Assembly (NCBI RefSeq): GCF_900168125.1
Contig: NZ_FUZF01000002.1
Coordinates: 118,464-182,463 of the forward strand
Direction: 5' to 3'
Length of the DNA stretch: 64,000 bases
Origin: Sphingobacterium nematocida
GTDB lineage: Bacteria; Bacteroidota; Bacteroidia; Sphingobacteriales; Sphingobacteriaceae
The translations under genes and the position numbers were made by a program. Below the pieces are notes generated by a model. The model saw only the letters and a program-made list of their open reading frames with translations, did not search any database and was not told the DNA's origin. The number at the start of each line of letters is the position of its first letter. Position 1 is the stretch's first letter. This document shows positions 1-8,045 of this stretch, piece after piece.

Positions 1-1
1 T

Positions 2-367
2 GCTTTTCAGCTACAGGATGATATTCTAGACGCTTTTGGTGACCCAGATACCTTTGGAAAGCAAGTGGGTGGAGATATCATCGTCAATAAGAAAACTATA
101 TTGCATATTTTACTAAAGCAGGGATTGGATAGAGAGGATCTGGAGTTGTTTGATGCTGTTTTAAGTCTACCATTATCCGAATCGAACTCAAAAGTAGAAC
201 AGATGAAAATGTTGTATGGTAAATACGATATTTTGCAGAAAGCGAATGCGTTAAAAGAATTATACACACAGCATGCCTATGCAAGCTTGGATGATATAAA
301 TGTAGAGGAATCTAGAAAAGAAGATCTTAGAAGTCTCGCTGATCGTCTAATGTACAGGGCTCGTTAA
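2..367 (+). CDS. Polyprenyl (isoprenoid) diphosphate synthase, C-terminal part
   Basis: This is the last third of a trans-isoprenyl diphosphate synthase; the N-terminus lies outside the window. The first visible residues read AFQLQDDILDAFGDPDTFGK followed by QVGGDI, which is the second aspartate-rich motif (DDxxD) of the polyprenyl synthetase family, with its usual Gly-Lys-x-x-Gly-Gly-Asp continuation. The rest is the helical C-terminus ending at TAA. The family condenses isopentenyl diphosphate with an allylic diphosphate using Mg2+; product length (farnesyl, geranylgeranyl or longer) cannot be told from this fragment. The reading frame is open back to base 2. Confidence 0.88.
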   Translation, partial: AFQLQDDILDAFGDPDTFGKQVGGDIIVNKKTILHILLKQGLDREDLELFDAVLSLPLSESNSKVEQMKMLYGKYDILQKANALKELYTQHAYASLDDINVEESRKEDLRSLADRLMYRAR

Positions 368-442
368 TAATTAACTTAGGATTTTTAGAGTAATTTTACT
401 AAATTGGTTGTTTAGTATAATATAATCGAGTTGTAAACATTC

Positions 443-1219
443 ATGGAAACTATAAAGATCACCGTATTTCAGGCGTATTTGTTTTGGGAGAATGCAGAAA
501 AGAACCTGCAAAATTTAGGATTACGCTTGTCTTCTTTAAAAGGTAAGACAGACCTGATAATACTTCCAGAGATGTTTAATACCGGCTTTACGATGAATGT
601 CGAAAAATGCGCCGAACGAATGGATGGAATGACCATGCGCTGGATGTATAATACGGCTAAGTCCTTTGAATGTGTCGTCGCGGGTACACTTATTATTGAA
701 GAGGAAGGGCGATACTATAATCGTTTTGTATGGATGTCGCCTGATGGGAGCTATGTCCATTATGATAAGCGCCATTTATTCGGAATGGCCAATGAAAATA
801 GTGTTTTTACAGCTGGAGAGTCTAGGGTGATCGTTGAGCTTAAAGGTTGGAGAATCTGTCCAATGGTGTGTTACGATCTACGCTTTCCAGTATGGTCCAG
901 AAATCAGGAGAACGGGTATGACTTGTTGGTGTATACTGCGAGTTGGCCGGACAAGCGTTCTGCCCATTGGAGAGCATTAATTCCTGCCCGTGCTATAGAA
1001 AATCAAGCTTTTGTCATCGGTGTTAATCGAGTAGGGCATGATGGTAATGAAGTTTATTATTCGGGAGGCTCGATGTGTATTTCTCCTCTAGGAGATGTGG
1101 TCTACTACAAGCCTGAGGACGAAGATCTCTATACTTTTACGCTAAATCCCAAAGACCTTGAAAGTGCCCGCGAACAATTCCCATTTTTACAAGACGCAGA
1201 TAAGTTTTCGTTATTATAG
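443..1219 (+). CDS. Omega-amidase / nitrilase-family C-N hydrolase (YafV-like)
   Basis: A 258-residue carbon-nitrogen hydrolase of full family length. The catalytic triad of the nitrilase superfamily is visible: Glu43 in LPEMFNTGF, Lys109 in YDKRHLF, and nucleophile Cys143 in MVCYDLRFPVW. The aromatic and Met-rich context of these motifs fits the omega-amidase (YafV/NIT2-like) branch, which hydrolyses alpha-ketoglutaramate or similar keto-acid amides as part of methionine salvage or transamination repair. It follows the polyprenyl synthetase gene in the same direction after about 75 bp. The exact substrate is inferred from family resemblance only. Confidence 0.87.
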   Translation: METIKITVFQAYLFWENAEKNLQNLGLRLSSLKGKTDLIILPEMFNTGFTMNVEKCAERMDGMTMRWMYNTAKSFECVVAGTLIIEEEGRYYNRFVWMSPDGSYVHYDKRHLFGMANENSVFTAGESRVIVELKGWRICPMVCYDLRFPVWSRNQENGYDLLVYTASWPDKRSAHWRALIPARAIENQAFVIGVNRVGHDGNEVYYSGGSMCISPLGDVVYYKPEDEDLYTFTLNPKDLESAREQFPFLQDADKFSLL

Positions 1220-1232
1220 ATTAAGTACAATA

Positions 1233-1640
1233 TTATTTATAAGGACGGTCTAAAATTGCAGACTGAATTACAGCTTGTCTCAAGTCAAATGAAATAGGCT
1301 GTCTCTCCAATTGGCCTTCGTTTTCTGGTCGATCTTGTCGTTCGATCGGTTTTGCTTTTCGATTTTGTTTTGCACGTTGTACTTCCTCAGGAATCTCTTG
1401 TATTATATTGCTCTTTGTTACAAATGGGTTTGCTGCTTGTTGTTGAACAATCTTTGGAATAGGAGGTGGAGTGGACTGCTGGCGATGTGCTGGCGACAGC
1501 GGTCGATTATCGGAGTTTTGCTGATGAGGTTGCCTTTGCGGGGTGCGTTTGGCCGATTTTGCCATTTCTTCCTTATAATTTGAATATATTTTGTATACGA
1601 TTGACGCTACAAATACCAATACGATCAGCAAATTTTCCAT
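1233..1640 (-). CDS. Small membrane-anchored hypothetical protein
   Basis: A 135-residue protein I do not recognise. It opens with one hydrophobic helix (residues 3-16, LLIVLVFVASIVYK), then a long polar, low-complexity region rich in Gln, Pro, Arg and Asn, and ends in a short segment (about residues 114-135, ISFDLRQAVIQSAILDRPYK) that looks ordered and may be the conserved part. This layout suggests a protein tethered to the inner membrane by its N-terminus with a flexible cytoplasmic tail. It is convergent with the amidase gene (13 bp apart) and divergent from the MarR gene. Confidence 0.6.
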   Translation of the reverse strand: MENLLIVLVFVASIVYKIYSNYKEEMAKSAKRTPQRQPHQQNSDNRPLSPAHRQQSTPPPIPKIVQQQAANPFVTKSNIIQEIPEEVQRAKQNRKAKPIERQDRPENEGQLERQPISFDLRQAVIQSAILDRPYK

Positions 1641-1751
1641 ACGAATAAATATAAGAAATTTTGATGTTAAAGTTAGAATGTTGAAATAAAATTTGGATAT
1701 TGATTATGGATTTCCTTAATTGCATAAACAACCTATAATTATAACTAACTA

Positions 1752-2192
1752 ATGAATGAATCAACATTAATTTCGGAGGAGTTTTTTTCCTTTTTGTCGG
1801 GGAAAGCGTCTACAGCTATTTCGAGAAGGCTACATCGTAACCTAAGAGAGTTTAAGGTAAACATAACTGCTGAGCAATGGAGTATCCTATACTATCTTTG
1901 GATGGAAGAGGGACTCACACAGCAAGAGCTTGCAAATTTGACGTTCAGAGACAAACCTAGTATTACAAGACTGATCAACAATCTCGAAAGGGATAGTTTA
2001 GTGATACGTGTGAATGATAAACAAGATAGACGTTCAAATCTGATTTACCTGACGAAGGAGGGGCGTAAATTGAGAGAAGTGGGAATGAGGCAGGCTTCTC
2101 AGACAATTCGTGAATCCGTTGAGGGGATTGATGAGGAACATTTGAAAATGGCACAACAAATACTTGAAAAGGTTTTCCAGAATTTGAAATGA
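1752..2192 (+). CDS. MarR-family transcriptional regulator
   Basis: A 146-residue winged-helix regulator of standard MarR length. After an N-terminal dimerisation helix comes the reader domain: EQWSILYYLWMEEGLTQQEL, then DKPSITRLINNLERDSLV (recognition helix) and the wing DKQDRRSNLIYLTKEG, the usual MarR signature of Asp-x-Arg-Asp/Arg-x-Arg followed by hydrophobic beta strands. MarR proteins bind DNA as dimers and are usually relieved by small ligands. Nothing nearby identifies the ligand. The gene ends 18 bp before a strong bidirectional hairpin terminator. Confidence 0.9.
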   Translation: MNESTLISEEFFSFLSGKASTAISRRLHRNLREFKVNITAEQWSILYYLWMEEGLTQQELANLTFRDKPSITRLINNLERDSLVIRVNDKQDRRSNLIYLTKEGRKLREVGMRQASQTIRESVEGIDEEHLKMAQQILEKVFQNLK

Positions 2193-2210
2193 ACATATTC
2201 TGTCATAAAT

Positions 2211-2243
2211 AAAAAGGCCTAATCTCTCCGATTAGGCCTTTTT
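2211..2243. terminator. Bidirectional intrinsic terminator
   Basis: A 14-bp perfect inverted repeat (AAAAAGGCCTAATC at 2211-2224, its complement at 2230-2243) with a 5-nt loop. It has A-tract and T-tract flanks on both strands and sits between the convergent marR-type gene and the glutamate-synthase-like gene. Confidence 0.9.
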
Positions 2244-2255
2244 ATTTATATAATG

Positions 2256-3815
2256 TTATTGATCTAAGAATTCTTCCTTTGCAAAGGAATTTTCCTTTTT
2301 GTTTAGTCGTCCTGTTTCTTTAAAGTATATGTCTTGGAAACTAAGTGTGGTAATGTTGTCTGTCTTTCTGAAAAACTTATCCGCAGTTACATCATCTAAC
2401 GTTTTAAAACCACATGCTTCCATGATTTCTACAGTAGCGCGAAGCGTGTTTCTGTGGAACTGAGCAACACGTACATATTTATCTTCCACATCAAGACCTT
2501 TGTATAGGTGAGGTCTTTGTGTTGCGACTCCTACAGGGCAGATATCTTCGTTACATTTTAATGCTTGGATACAGCCTAAAGCAAACATCATACCTCGTGC
2601 ACTGTAACAAGCGTCTGCTCCCAAAGCGATAGCTTTTAAAAGGTCAAAACCGGTAACAACACGACTCGAAGCAATGATTTTAATGTGTTTCTTTAAGCCG
2701 AAGTTAATTAGTGTCTTTGTGACGAATGTCAATGCATCATACAAAGGCATACCCAAGTTGTCTGTGAATTCTAGGGGAGCAGCACCGGTTCCTCCTTCTG
2801 ATCCATCAACGGATATAAAATCGGGGAATATCTGTGTTGTTTGCATAGCATGACAGATTTCGATAAATTCCTGTTTATCCCCGATACAAATCTTAAAACC
2901 TACTGGTTTACCGCCAGATAAATCTCTTAATCTTTGTATGAATGCCATCATTTCTAATGGGGTTGAAAATGCGCTGTGCGCAGGAGGGGACATAACATCC
3001 GTTCCGGGAACGACGTGACGGATAGCGGCAACCTCTGGAGTATTCTTTGCTGCCGGAAGTATACCTCCGTGACCTGGTTTCGCTCCCTGTGACATTTTTA
3101 ACTCAATCATTTTGACATAAGGTCTACTCGCCTTTTCTGCAAAAAGATCGCCATCAAAATAGCCGTGTTCATTTCTACATCCAAAATAACCTGTACCGAC
3201 TTGCCAAATAAGGTCACCACCGTTGATGTGGTAAGTACTGATACCTCCTTCTCCCGTATTGTGGGCAAAGTTTTGTAAAGCAGCTCCTTTATTTAAGGCT
3301 GTGATCGCTGTTTTACTAAGTGCACCATAACTCATAGCGGAAATATTATAAATACTTAGGCTATAAGGTTGTTTACACTGACTATTTCCAACCATCGTAC
3401 GTAGGTCGTGATTCTCTATGTGCGTCGGAAAGATAGAATGTGCAATCCATTCGTTACCAATCGCCTGAGGATCCGTCTGCATACCAAAGGCTACCGTTTC
3501 CCGTTGATTTTTAGCTCTTTGGTAGACAATAGATCGCTGTCTTCTATTGAATGGACGACCGTCAGTATCCGATTCCCAAAAGTACTGTCTTAGCTCTGGA
3601 CGGATAGATTCGAATATATATCTAAAATAACCTACTAAGGGGTAGTTACGGAGGATTGCGTGACTTGTTTGAACGCTATGGTAGATAGCAATGATCAATA
3701 ATGGAATTGGAACGATTAAAAGCCAAAACCAACGTGGTGTAAAGATAATCCCAAAAGAAATGATGATTACATTTAACAGAATAATGGATACAAGAATTAG
3801 TTTTCTAACTGCCAT
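2256..3815 (-). CDS. Membrane-anchored FMN-binding glutamate synthase family protein
   Basis: A 519-residue protein with two N-terminal hydrophobic segments (roughly residues 5-25 and 28-46) followed by a glutamate-synthase FMN/[3Fe-4S] domain. The domain is recognisable from SMSYGALS, HNTGEGG, KMSQGAKPGHGG, SVDGSEGGTGAAP and the cluster ligands in CIQALKCNEDICPVGVATQ (Cys-x5-Cys-x4-Cys). It lacks the glutamine amidotransferase domain and the GltD partner, so it is not a complete glutamate synthase. A true GltB is encoded separately at 40258-44757. Stand-alone members are common in Bacteroidota and their reaction is not settled. A 14-bp palindrome lies 24 bp upstream of the start. Confidence 0.88.
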   Translation of the reverse strand: MAVRKLILVSIILLNVIIISFGIIFTPRWFWLLIVPIPLLIIAIYHSVQTSHAILRNYPLVGYFRYIFESIRPELRQYFWESDTDGRPFNRRQRSIVYQRAKNQRETVAFGMQTDPQAIGNEWIAHSIFPTHIENHDLRTMVGNSQCKQPYSLSIYNISAMSYGALSKTAITALNKGAALQNFAHNTGEGGISTYHINGGDLIWQVGTGYFGCRNEHGYFDGDLFAEKASRPYVKMIELKMSQGAKPGHGGILPAAKNTPEVAAIRHVVPGTDVMSPPAHSAFSTPLEMMAFIQRLRDLSGGKPVGFKICIGDKQEFIEICHAMQTTQIFPDFISVDGSEGGTGAAPLEFTDNLGMPLYDALTFVTKTLINFGLKKHIKIIASSRVVTGFDLLKAIALGADACYSARGMMFALGCIQALKCNEDICPVGVATQRPHLYKGLDVEDKYVRVAQFHRNTLRATVEIMEACGFKTLDDVTADKFFRKTDNITTLSFQDIYFKETGRLNKKENSFAKEEFLDQ

Positions 3816-3838
3816 GATATATATGAAGTTACTCTATA

Positions 3839-3852
3839 AACAAACGTTTGTT
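3839..3852. promoter_or_regulatory. Perfect 14-bp palindrome upstream of the glutamate-synthase-like gene
   Basis: AACAAACGTTTGTT is a perfect palindrome located 24 bp upstream of the start at 3815. Its size and position suit an operator for a dimeric repressor such as a TetR-family protein. No such regulator is adjacent, so this is inference from symmetry and position only. Confidence 0.4.
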
Positions 3853-3944
3853 ATTCGTGTTTGTTTTAATTTTCAGCAAAATTAGCAAGTAATTTGGGCT
3901 TTAGGATGTAGGTTTAAATTTTTATTTTTTTTGTAAACAATGTG

Positions 3945-4712
3945 CTATTTATGTCTGCTTTTTATAATGAAATCAGACAAATGTTGATAGATTTGAGTTA
4001 GCTCATTTGAATAACTTAGGAATTGCAAATGCCTGTTTATCGTGCTGAAGTCATTTCTTACGGCTGGTCCAGTCTGTACCTCTGTAGGGAGGTGATTTTG
4101 AACCTTATTTGCTGTTTCTAAAATGATTGGACGGAGGAGGTCAAAGTCCATATTTTCACGTTCTAGGATTTCTTGTGCCATACTAAATAACGCATTCGGG
4201 AAGTTGTTAACAAGCACGGCCGATACGTGTAACGCTAAGCGTTGCTTGGAGTTGCAGGAGAAGATACGTGTCGCTATTGGGGTCAATAGATTGAATAGTG
4301 ATTCTGAAGTCTCGGACGAATTGGCTTCAATTCCGAATGGTATCCCTGTTATATCGATCTCGACTTGCCTGCTTATGCTTTGGGCGGGGTATAAGACTCC
4401 TGCCTTGTCGAAACGCTGCAAAATTTCGATTGGAGTGGCTCCAGAAGTATGTACCACGATCCCTTTTTTTATTTCGGGCATTTCAGAAATAACTTGGGCA
4501 ATGGCCGTATCAGAAACCGCTATCAGATAGAGGTCGGCCTCTAGATCAAGGTCCGAAAGATTAGAAATAGATTCTGCTTTAACCGTATCAGCCAATGCTT
4601 TTGCATTGGCTGATTGTTTACTGAATACTTGTTTTATAGGATGACCATGTTTGCAAAAGGCTTTTGCAAGTTGTGTTGCAACATTTCCACTGCCTATTAT
4701 AACAATTTCCAT
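3945..4712 (-). CDS. Rossmann-like and DUF2520 domain protein
   Basis: A 255-residue protein. It opens with a dinucleotide-binding fold (VIIGSGNVATQLAKAF, Gly-x-Gly-x-x-Ala type) resembling pyrroline-5-carboxylate reductase or NADP oxidoreductase coenzyme F420-type domains, followed by an all-helical C-terminal half (from about residue 130, including LHVSAVLVNNFPNALF) typical of DUF2520. The family is thought to be an NAD(P)-dependent oxidoreductase; the substrate is unknown. It starts 2 bp after the ccmF-like stop codon, so it is very likely translated from the same transcript as the cytochrome c maturation genes. Confidence 0.85.
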   Translation of the reverse strand: MEIVIIGSGNVATQLAKAFCKHGHPIKQVFSKQSANAKALADTVKAESISNLSDLDLEADLYLIAVSDTAIAQVISEMPEIKKGIVVHTSGATPIEILQRFDKAGVLYPAQSISRQVEIDITGIPFGIEANSSETSESLFNLLTPIATRIFSCNSKQRLALHVSAVLVNNFPNALFSMAQEILERENMDFDLLRPIILETANKVQNHLPTEVQTGPAVRNDFSTINRHLQFLSYSNELTQIYQHLSDFIIKSRHK

Positions 4713-4714
4713 CG

Positions 4715-7189
4715 TTAGTTTTTTATCAGATTACTTTTGCCTTCTTTTATTCGTCTGTATATCGCCATACAGAAACCGATAGTCATTACAATCGTGCCTA
4801 ACCAGAAGAAGTTGATGTAAGGAAATTTGATGGCTTTGAAAACAATCCATTTCTTTTCAGGGAGAGGTTTTTGGTAAACCATAATTTCCAACTTGTCTTT
4901 TTCGGGCAGGATATTCGTAAATCTGAATTTCAATCCTTGCTCACTTACATCTTTATTGAAATCATAGGCATTGCCATCTTTCAGTAAGAATGTCGGTTCT
5001 ACGTCGTATGACTTTTGGTCTGAAGCAATGACTTTAATTTTTAGACCTACTATGACATCACTTGGCTTTAACGGAATGTTTTCCAGTTTAGCATTTTTAT
5101 TGATGCCTTCTATTACAAAAACACCGTTTCTATAGCGCAATGTATCTCCGATATTTACCTGATAAGTGGCTGGTTCGTCGTAGTCTTCAAATCCGGTTTT
5201 CTCTTCTTCTTTGATCTTGCTCATAGGAGCTTGAGAATCGGCGGCAGCAGCCGTGATTAATGTGTAGACATCATGACTTAAATAATGTTTGGTCGCGGGT
5301 GTGCCTATCAGCCCGCCCATGTCCGGATTATTTTGAGCAAAAGGACTCAATACGAAATGTTCCTTTACTTTGCCACTCTCTTCGTCCAATCGCTCGTATT
5401 TGATGTGGTAGTATACATTGGGTGGAGCTACGCTATCTCCTACATAAGTGATTTTATAGTCTCCCATCTGAACAGGTTCGCCCTCTGTCAAGAATAGATT
5501 TTCTCCGGGATCAGTGAACTTGTCGCCCTCTTTTCCAAAGTTTTGAACACCGATATAACCACTGTCATTAACCGATATAACCTCATTTGTAGCTGCAGCA
5601 ATTAAAGCTCCTAATACAAGCAGTCCAAACCCAATGTGAGACACTGCAGACCCTGTAAGTTTCCATTTCCCTTTGAACGCATCGCTGAGGATACGGATAT
5701 TGGCAATGACACAGAATACAGCCGTAAATGTGATAAGCACATACATGACATTACTGTACACTTTTGTGAAATAGATTACGACCGCCGCTATTAAAATGGC
5801 GACGATCAGAGAAGCCAATATAGAAGCCCAGAATTTTTTGCTATCTGTGCGTTTATATTTCAGGAATTGAGCTATAGCTGTGAGTAATAAGATTACGACA
5901 GCAAATGCGCCTTGCCATTTGTTATAATGTGCGATAGGATCAATAGGAGGAGCTACTTTTGTGCCAAAAAGAGCATTAAATACAGGTATTGACGTTGTTG
6001 CAATCATCTGTACACAAGCTACCGTAAGGACCAAAGCACCTATAAATAACCAGAATTCCCGGGAATAGATATCTTCTTCTTTCTGAGAACTTGGGATCTC
6101 TTTTCGTCTCCACACCATTAGGCCAATCATAATGATGAAAAATGTCAGGTTAAACCAAATCAGCTGTCCCGACATACCTAAACTGGTAAAGGAGTGTACT
6201 GAGGTCTCGCCTAATATACCTGAGCGTGTTAGGTAAGAGGCATAAATTACAAGCACAAAACTAACAAGAGATAATAATGTAGCTGTGAAAAAACCATGAC
6301 CCGAATGCTTGTACGCTAAGATTACGTGCACTGCAGCTATAAGGGTAAACCATGGGATAATGGATACGTTTTCTACCGGATCCCAAGCCCAGAATCCCCC
6401 AAAGTTTAATGCCTCATATGCCCAGAATGAACCCATTATGATCCCCGCACCCAATATCATTACCGCGAAAAGTGCCCATGGTAGACCAGGTGTCATCCAT
6501 TCTTTATAGCGTTTTTGCCATAGTCCAGAAGCTGCATAAGCAAATGGAACGATCATGGACGCAAATCCTAAAAATAAGGTTGGCGGGTGGATGACCATCC
6601 AATAGTTCTGTAGTAAGGGGTTTAATCCATTCCCGTCTGCAATCATGGAAAGATAGTTCGGGTCTTTCAAGATTGGAATGTTGAGCGCGTCGCGAAGTAG
6701 TATAAATGGTGAGCTGCCGATACGATTTCCAAATATTTCTACGCCAATCAGCATACTGGCCAAAAAGGTCTGACACAGCATGACAAAGGTCATTACTGGA
6801 GTTTCCCAGCTCTTGGCTCTAAAGACAAGAACGGTACCTAATACAACCTGCCAAAACATCCAAAGCCAGAAACTGCCTTCTTGCCCTTCCCAAAAAGAGG
6901 ATATTATATAGTGTGTAGGCAATGTTCTGTCAGAGTGGGCAAAAACATAATGATACTCAAAATAATGGTTGTATATCAAGTAAAATAGAATTGAACCGAT
7001 GGTGACGATTGATACTGCATTTAGGAAAAAACCTATACGACCTAATTTTTTCCAATGTTGCTCTTCGGGATTCTTAGTTGCAAAGAAGTAACTGATAAGC
7101 GAAAGTAAAGACGCTCCAAAAGATAGAATAACAAAAAATTGACCTATCTTTCCTGGCAATAGGTGCTCGCCTACGTAATTAATATCCAT
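4715..7189 (-). CDS. ccmF: Cytochrome c maturation heme lyase (CcmF/CcsA type)
   Basis: An 824-residue polytopic membrane protein of the heme-handling family. Two diagnostic regions are visible: GLNPLLQNYWMVIHPP at residues 188-203 and the tryptophan-rich heme-binding segment GGFWAWDPVEN at 264-274, with periplasmic-type His residues around them. About a dozen hydrophobic segments precede a large C-terminal soluble domain (about residues 545-780) and a final membrane helix. CcmF accepts heme from CcmE and attaches it to apocytochrome c at CxxCH sites. The gene lies 39 bp downstream of ccmE and 2 bp upstream of DUF2520, forming an operon. Many annotators call the same protein CcsA. Confidence 0.9.
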   Translation of the reverse strand: MDINYVGEHLLPGKIGQFFVILSFGASLLSLISYFFATKNPEEQHWKKLGRIGFFLNAVSIVTIGSILFYLIYNHYFEYHYVFAHSDRTLPTHYIISSFWEGQEGSFWLWMFWQVVLGTVLVFRAKSWETPVMTFVMLCQTFLASMLIGVEIFGNRIGSSPFILLRDALNIPILKDPNYLSMIADGNGLNPLLQNYWMVIHPPTLFLGFASMIVPFAYAASGLWQKRYKEWMTPGLPWALFAVMILGAGIIMGSFWAYEALNFGGFWAWDPVENVSIIPWFTLIAAVHVILAYKHSGHGFFTATLLSLVSFVLVIYASYLTRSGILGETSVHSFTSLGMSGQLIWFNLTFFIIMIGLMVWRRKEIPSSQKEEDIYSREFWLFIGALVLTVACVQMIATTSIPVFNALFGTKVAPPIDPIAHYNKWQGAFAVVILLLTAIAQFLKYKRTDSKKFWASILASLIVAILIAAVVIYFTKVYSNVMYVLITFTAVFCVIANIRILSDAFKGKWKLTGSAVSHIGFGLLVLGALIAAATNEVISVNDSGYIGVQNFGKEGDKFTDPGENLFLTEGEPVQMGDYKITYVGDSVAPPNVYYHIKYERLDEESGKVKEHFVLSPFAQNNPDMGGLIGTPATKHYLSHDVYTLITAAAADSQAPMSKIKEEEKTGFEDYDEPATYQVNIGDTLRYRNGVFVIEGINKNAKLENIPLKPSDVIVGLKIKVIASDQKSYDVEPTFLLKDGNAYDFNKDVSEQGLKFRFTNILPEKDKLEIMVYQKPLPEKKWIVFKAIKFPYINFFWLGTIVMTIGFCMAIYRRIKEGKSNLIKN

Positions 7190-7228
7190 TGTAATAAGTA
7201 AGAAATTAGAAGTATGAAGTTGGTGAAA

Positions 7229-7636
7229 TTATAATGAAGCAGTAGTTGTCGCTTCGATTACTTCAACTTGATCCTTATTGTATTTTGATGGGCATTTCAT
7301 TAGAATTTTGCTTGCATGAAATGTATTACCTTCCATTTTTCCCGTTAATACGATTTGCTCCGACCGTTCGATATCCTGTGGTTTTGAACCATTGAATACG
7401 ATCTGGCATTCTGTACTATCCTTATCATACATATAAAACGAAAAATGATTTGCATCTTTTACCGGATCATAATGAAGATCCTTTTCTTTATTCAATACGC
7501 CGACCACATAAAGTTCTGTGTTCTTTTCTTTAGCCTCAGCAAAAGTAGAATACGTACTAGAATCTGTGTAAATAACCAAAATCATGGCAATTGCTATTGC
7601 TATGATTACAATTAAAATGATCGAACTTTTTTTCAT
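7229..7636 (-). CDS. ccmE: Cytochrome c maturation heme chaperone CcmE, cysteine variant
   Basis: A 135-residue protein with an N-terminal signal-anchor helix (residues 4-23) and a small OB-fold domain. In classical CcmE heme is bound covalently to a histidine in an HxxxY motif. Here the matching position reads MKCPSKYN, giving Cys115-x3-Tyr119. CxxxY variants are known from some archaea and sulfate-reducing bacteria. The only histidines nearby (His107 in NTFHASK) are not in the expected motif. The protein would carry heme across the periplasmic face to the CcmF-type lyase encoded next in the operon. Confidence 0.88.
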   Translation of the reverse strand: MKKSSIILIVIIAIAIAMILVIYTDSSTYSTFAEAKEKNTELYVVGVLNKEKDLHYDPVKDANHFSFYMYDKDSTECQIVFNGSKPQDIERSEQIVLTGKMEGNTFHASKILMKCPSKYNKDQVEVIEATTTASL

Positions 7637-8045
7637 CTGTTTAAATTATTTTATGATACGCCAGTTGGTGTATCGGTTTTTCTTTTAAAGGGCATTACCT
7701 TGTTCCGACTTGTCGGGATGAAGTATCCAAGATACTTCATGTTTGAACTCTTTATAACGAGCACGGATTCATTTGTATAAATGAGTTTGTTGTATCTCGT
7801 GTTGTTTTTCTACAAAAATACGAAATGAGAAATGAAAGGAGGAATTTAGCAAATGGATGATATTATTTAGAGATAATCTAAATAATTGCTCAATCTCGGT
7901 TAAGGCTTTGTTAATGAGCCGTTAGGTGGTGTTTTGTTTGTCGTTTTATCATATGATGATTTGGATACGCTATTGCATCATGAATATTACAAATCAGGAC
8001 TACCTCTACGAATGCGTATTTTTAGATTTAGGCCTGATTATCTTT
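7637..8045. other. Gene-free structured intergenic stretch
   Basis: No credible ORF lies in these 409 bp between ccmE and the symporter gene, both on the minus strand. Several simple stem-loops are visible. One is GATACGCC/GGTGTATC at 7655-7674. CCGAC/GTCGG lies at 7705-7716. A perfect 10-bp pair, ATGAAGTATC/GATACTTCAT, lies at 7718-7740. TCATTT/AAATGA lies at 7769-7784, enclosed by ACGAG/CTCGT (7757-7761/7796-7800). A perfect 10-bp pair, ATTATTTAGA/TCTAAATAAT, lies at 7862-7886. They may mix terminators for the upstream symporter gene, dispersed repeats and a ccmE leader. Confidence 0.55.

Noticed and set aside
3905..3915. GATGTAGGTTT, similar to the end of the promoter-like repeat
   Set aside because: No arms, no central hairpin and no gene in that direction; a chance match.
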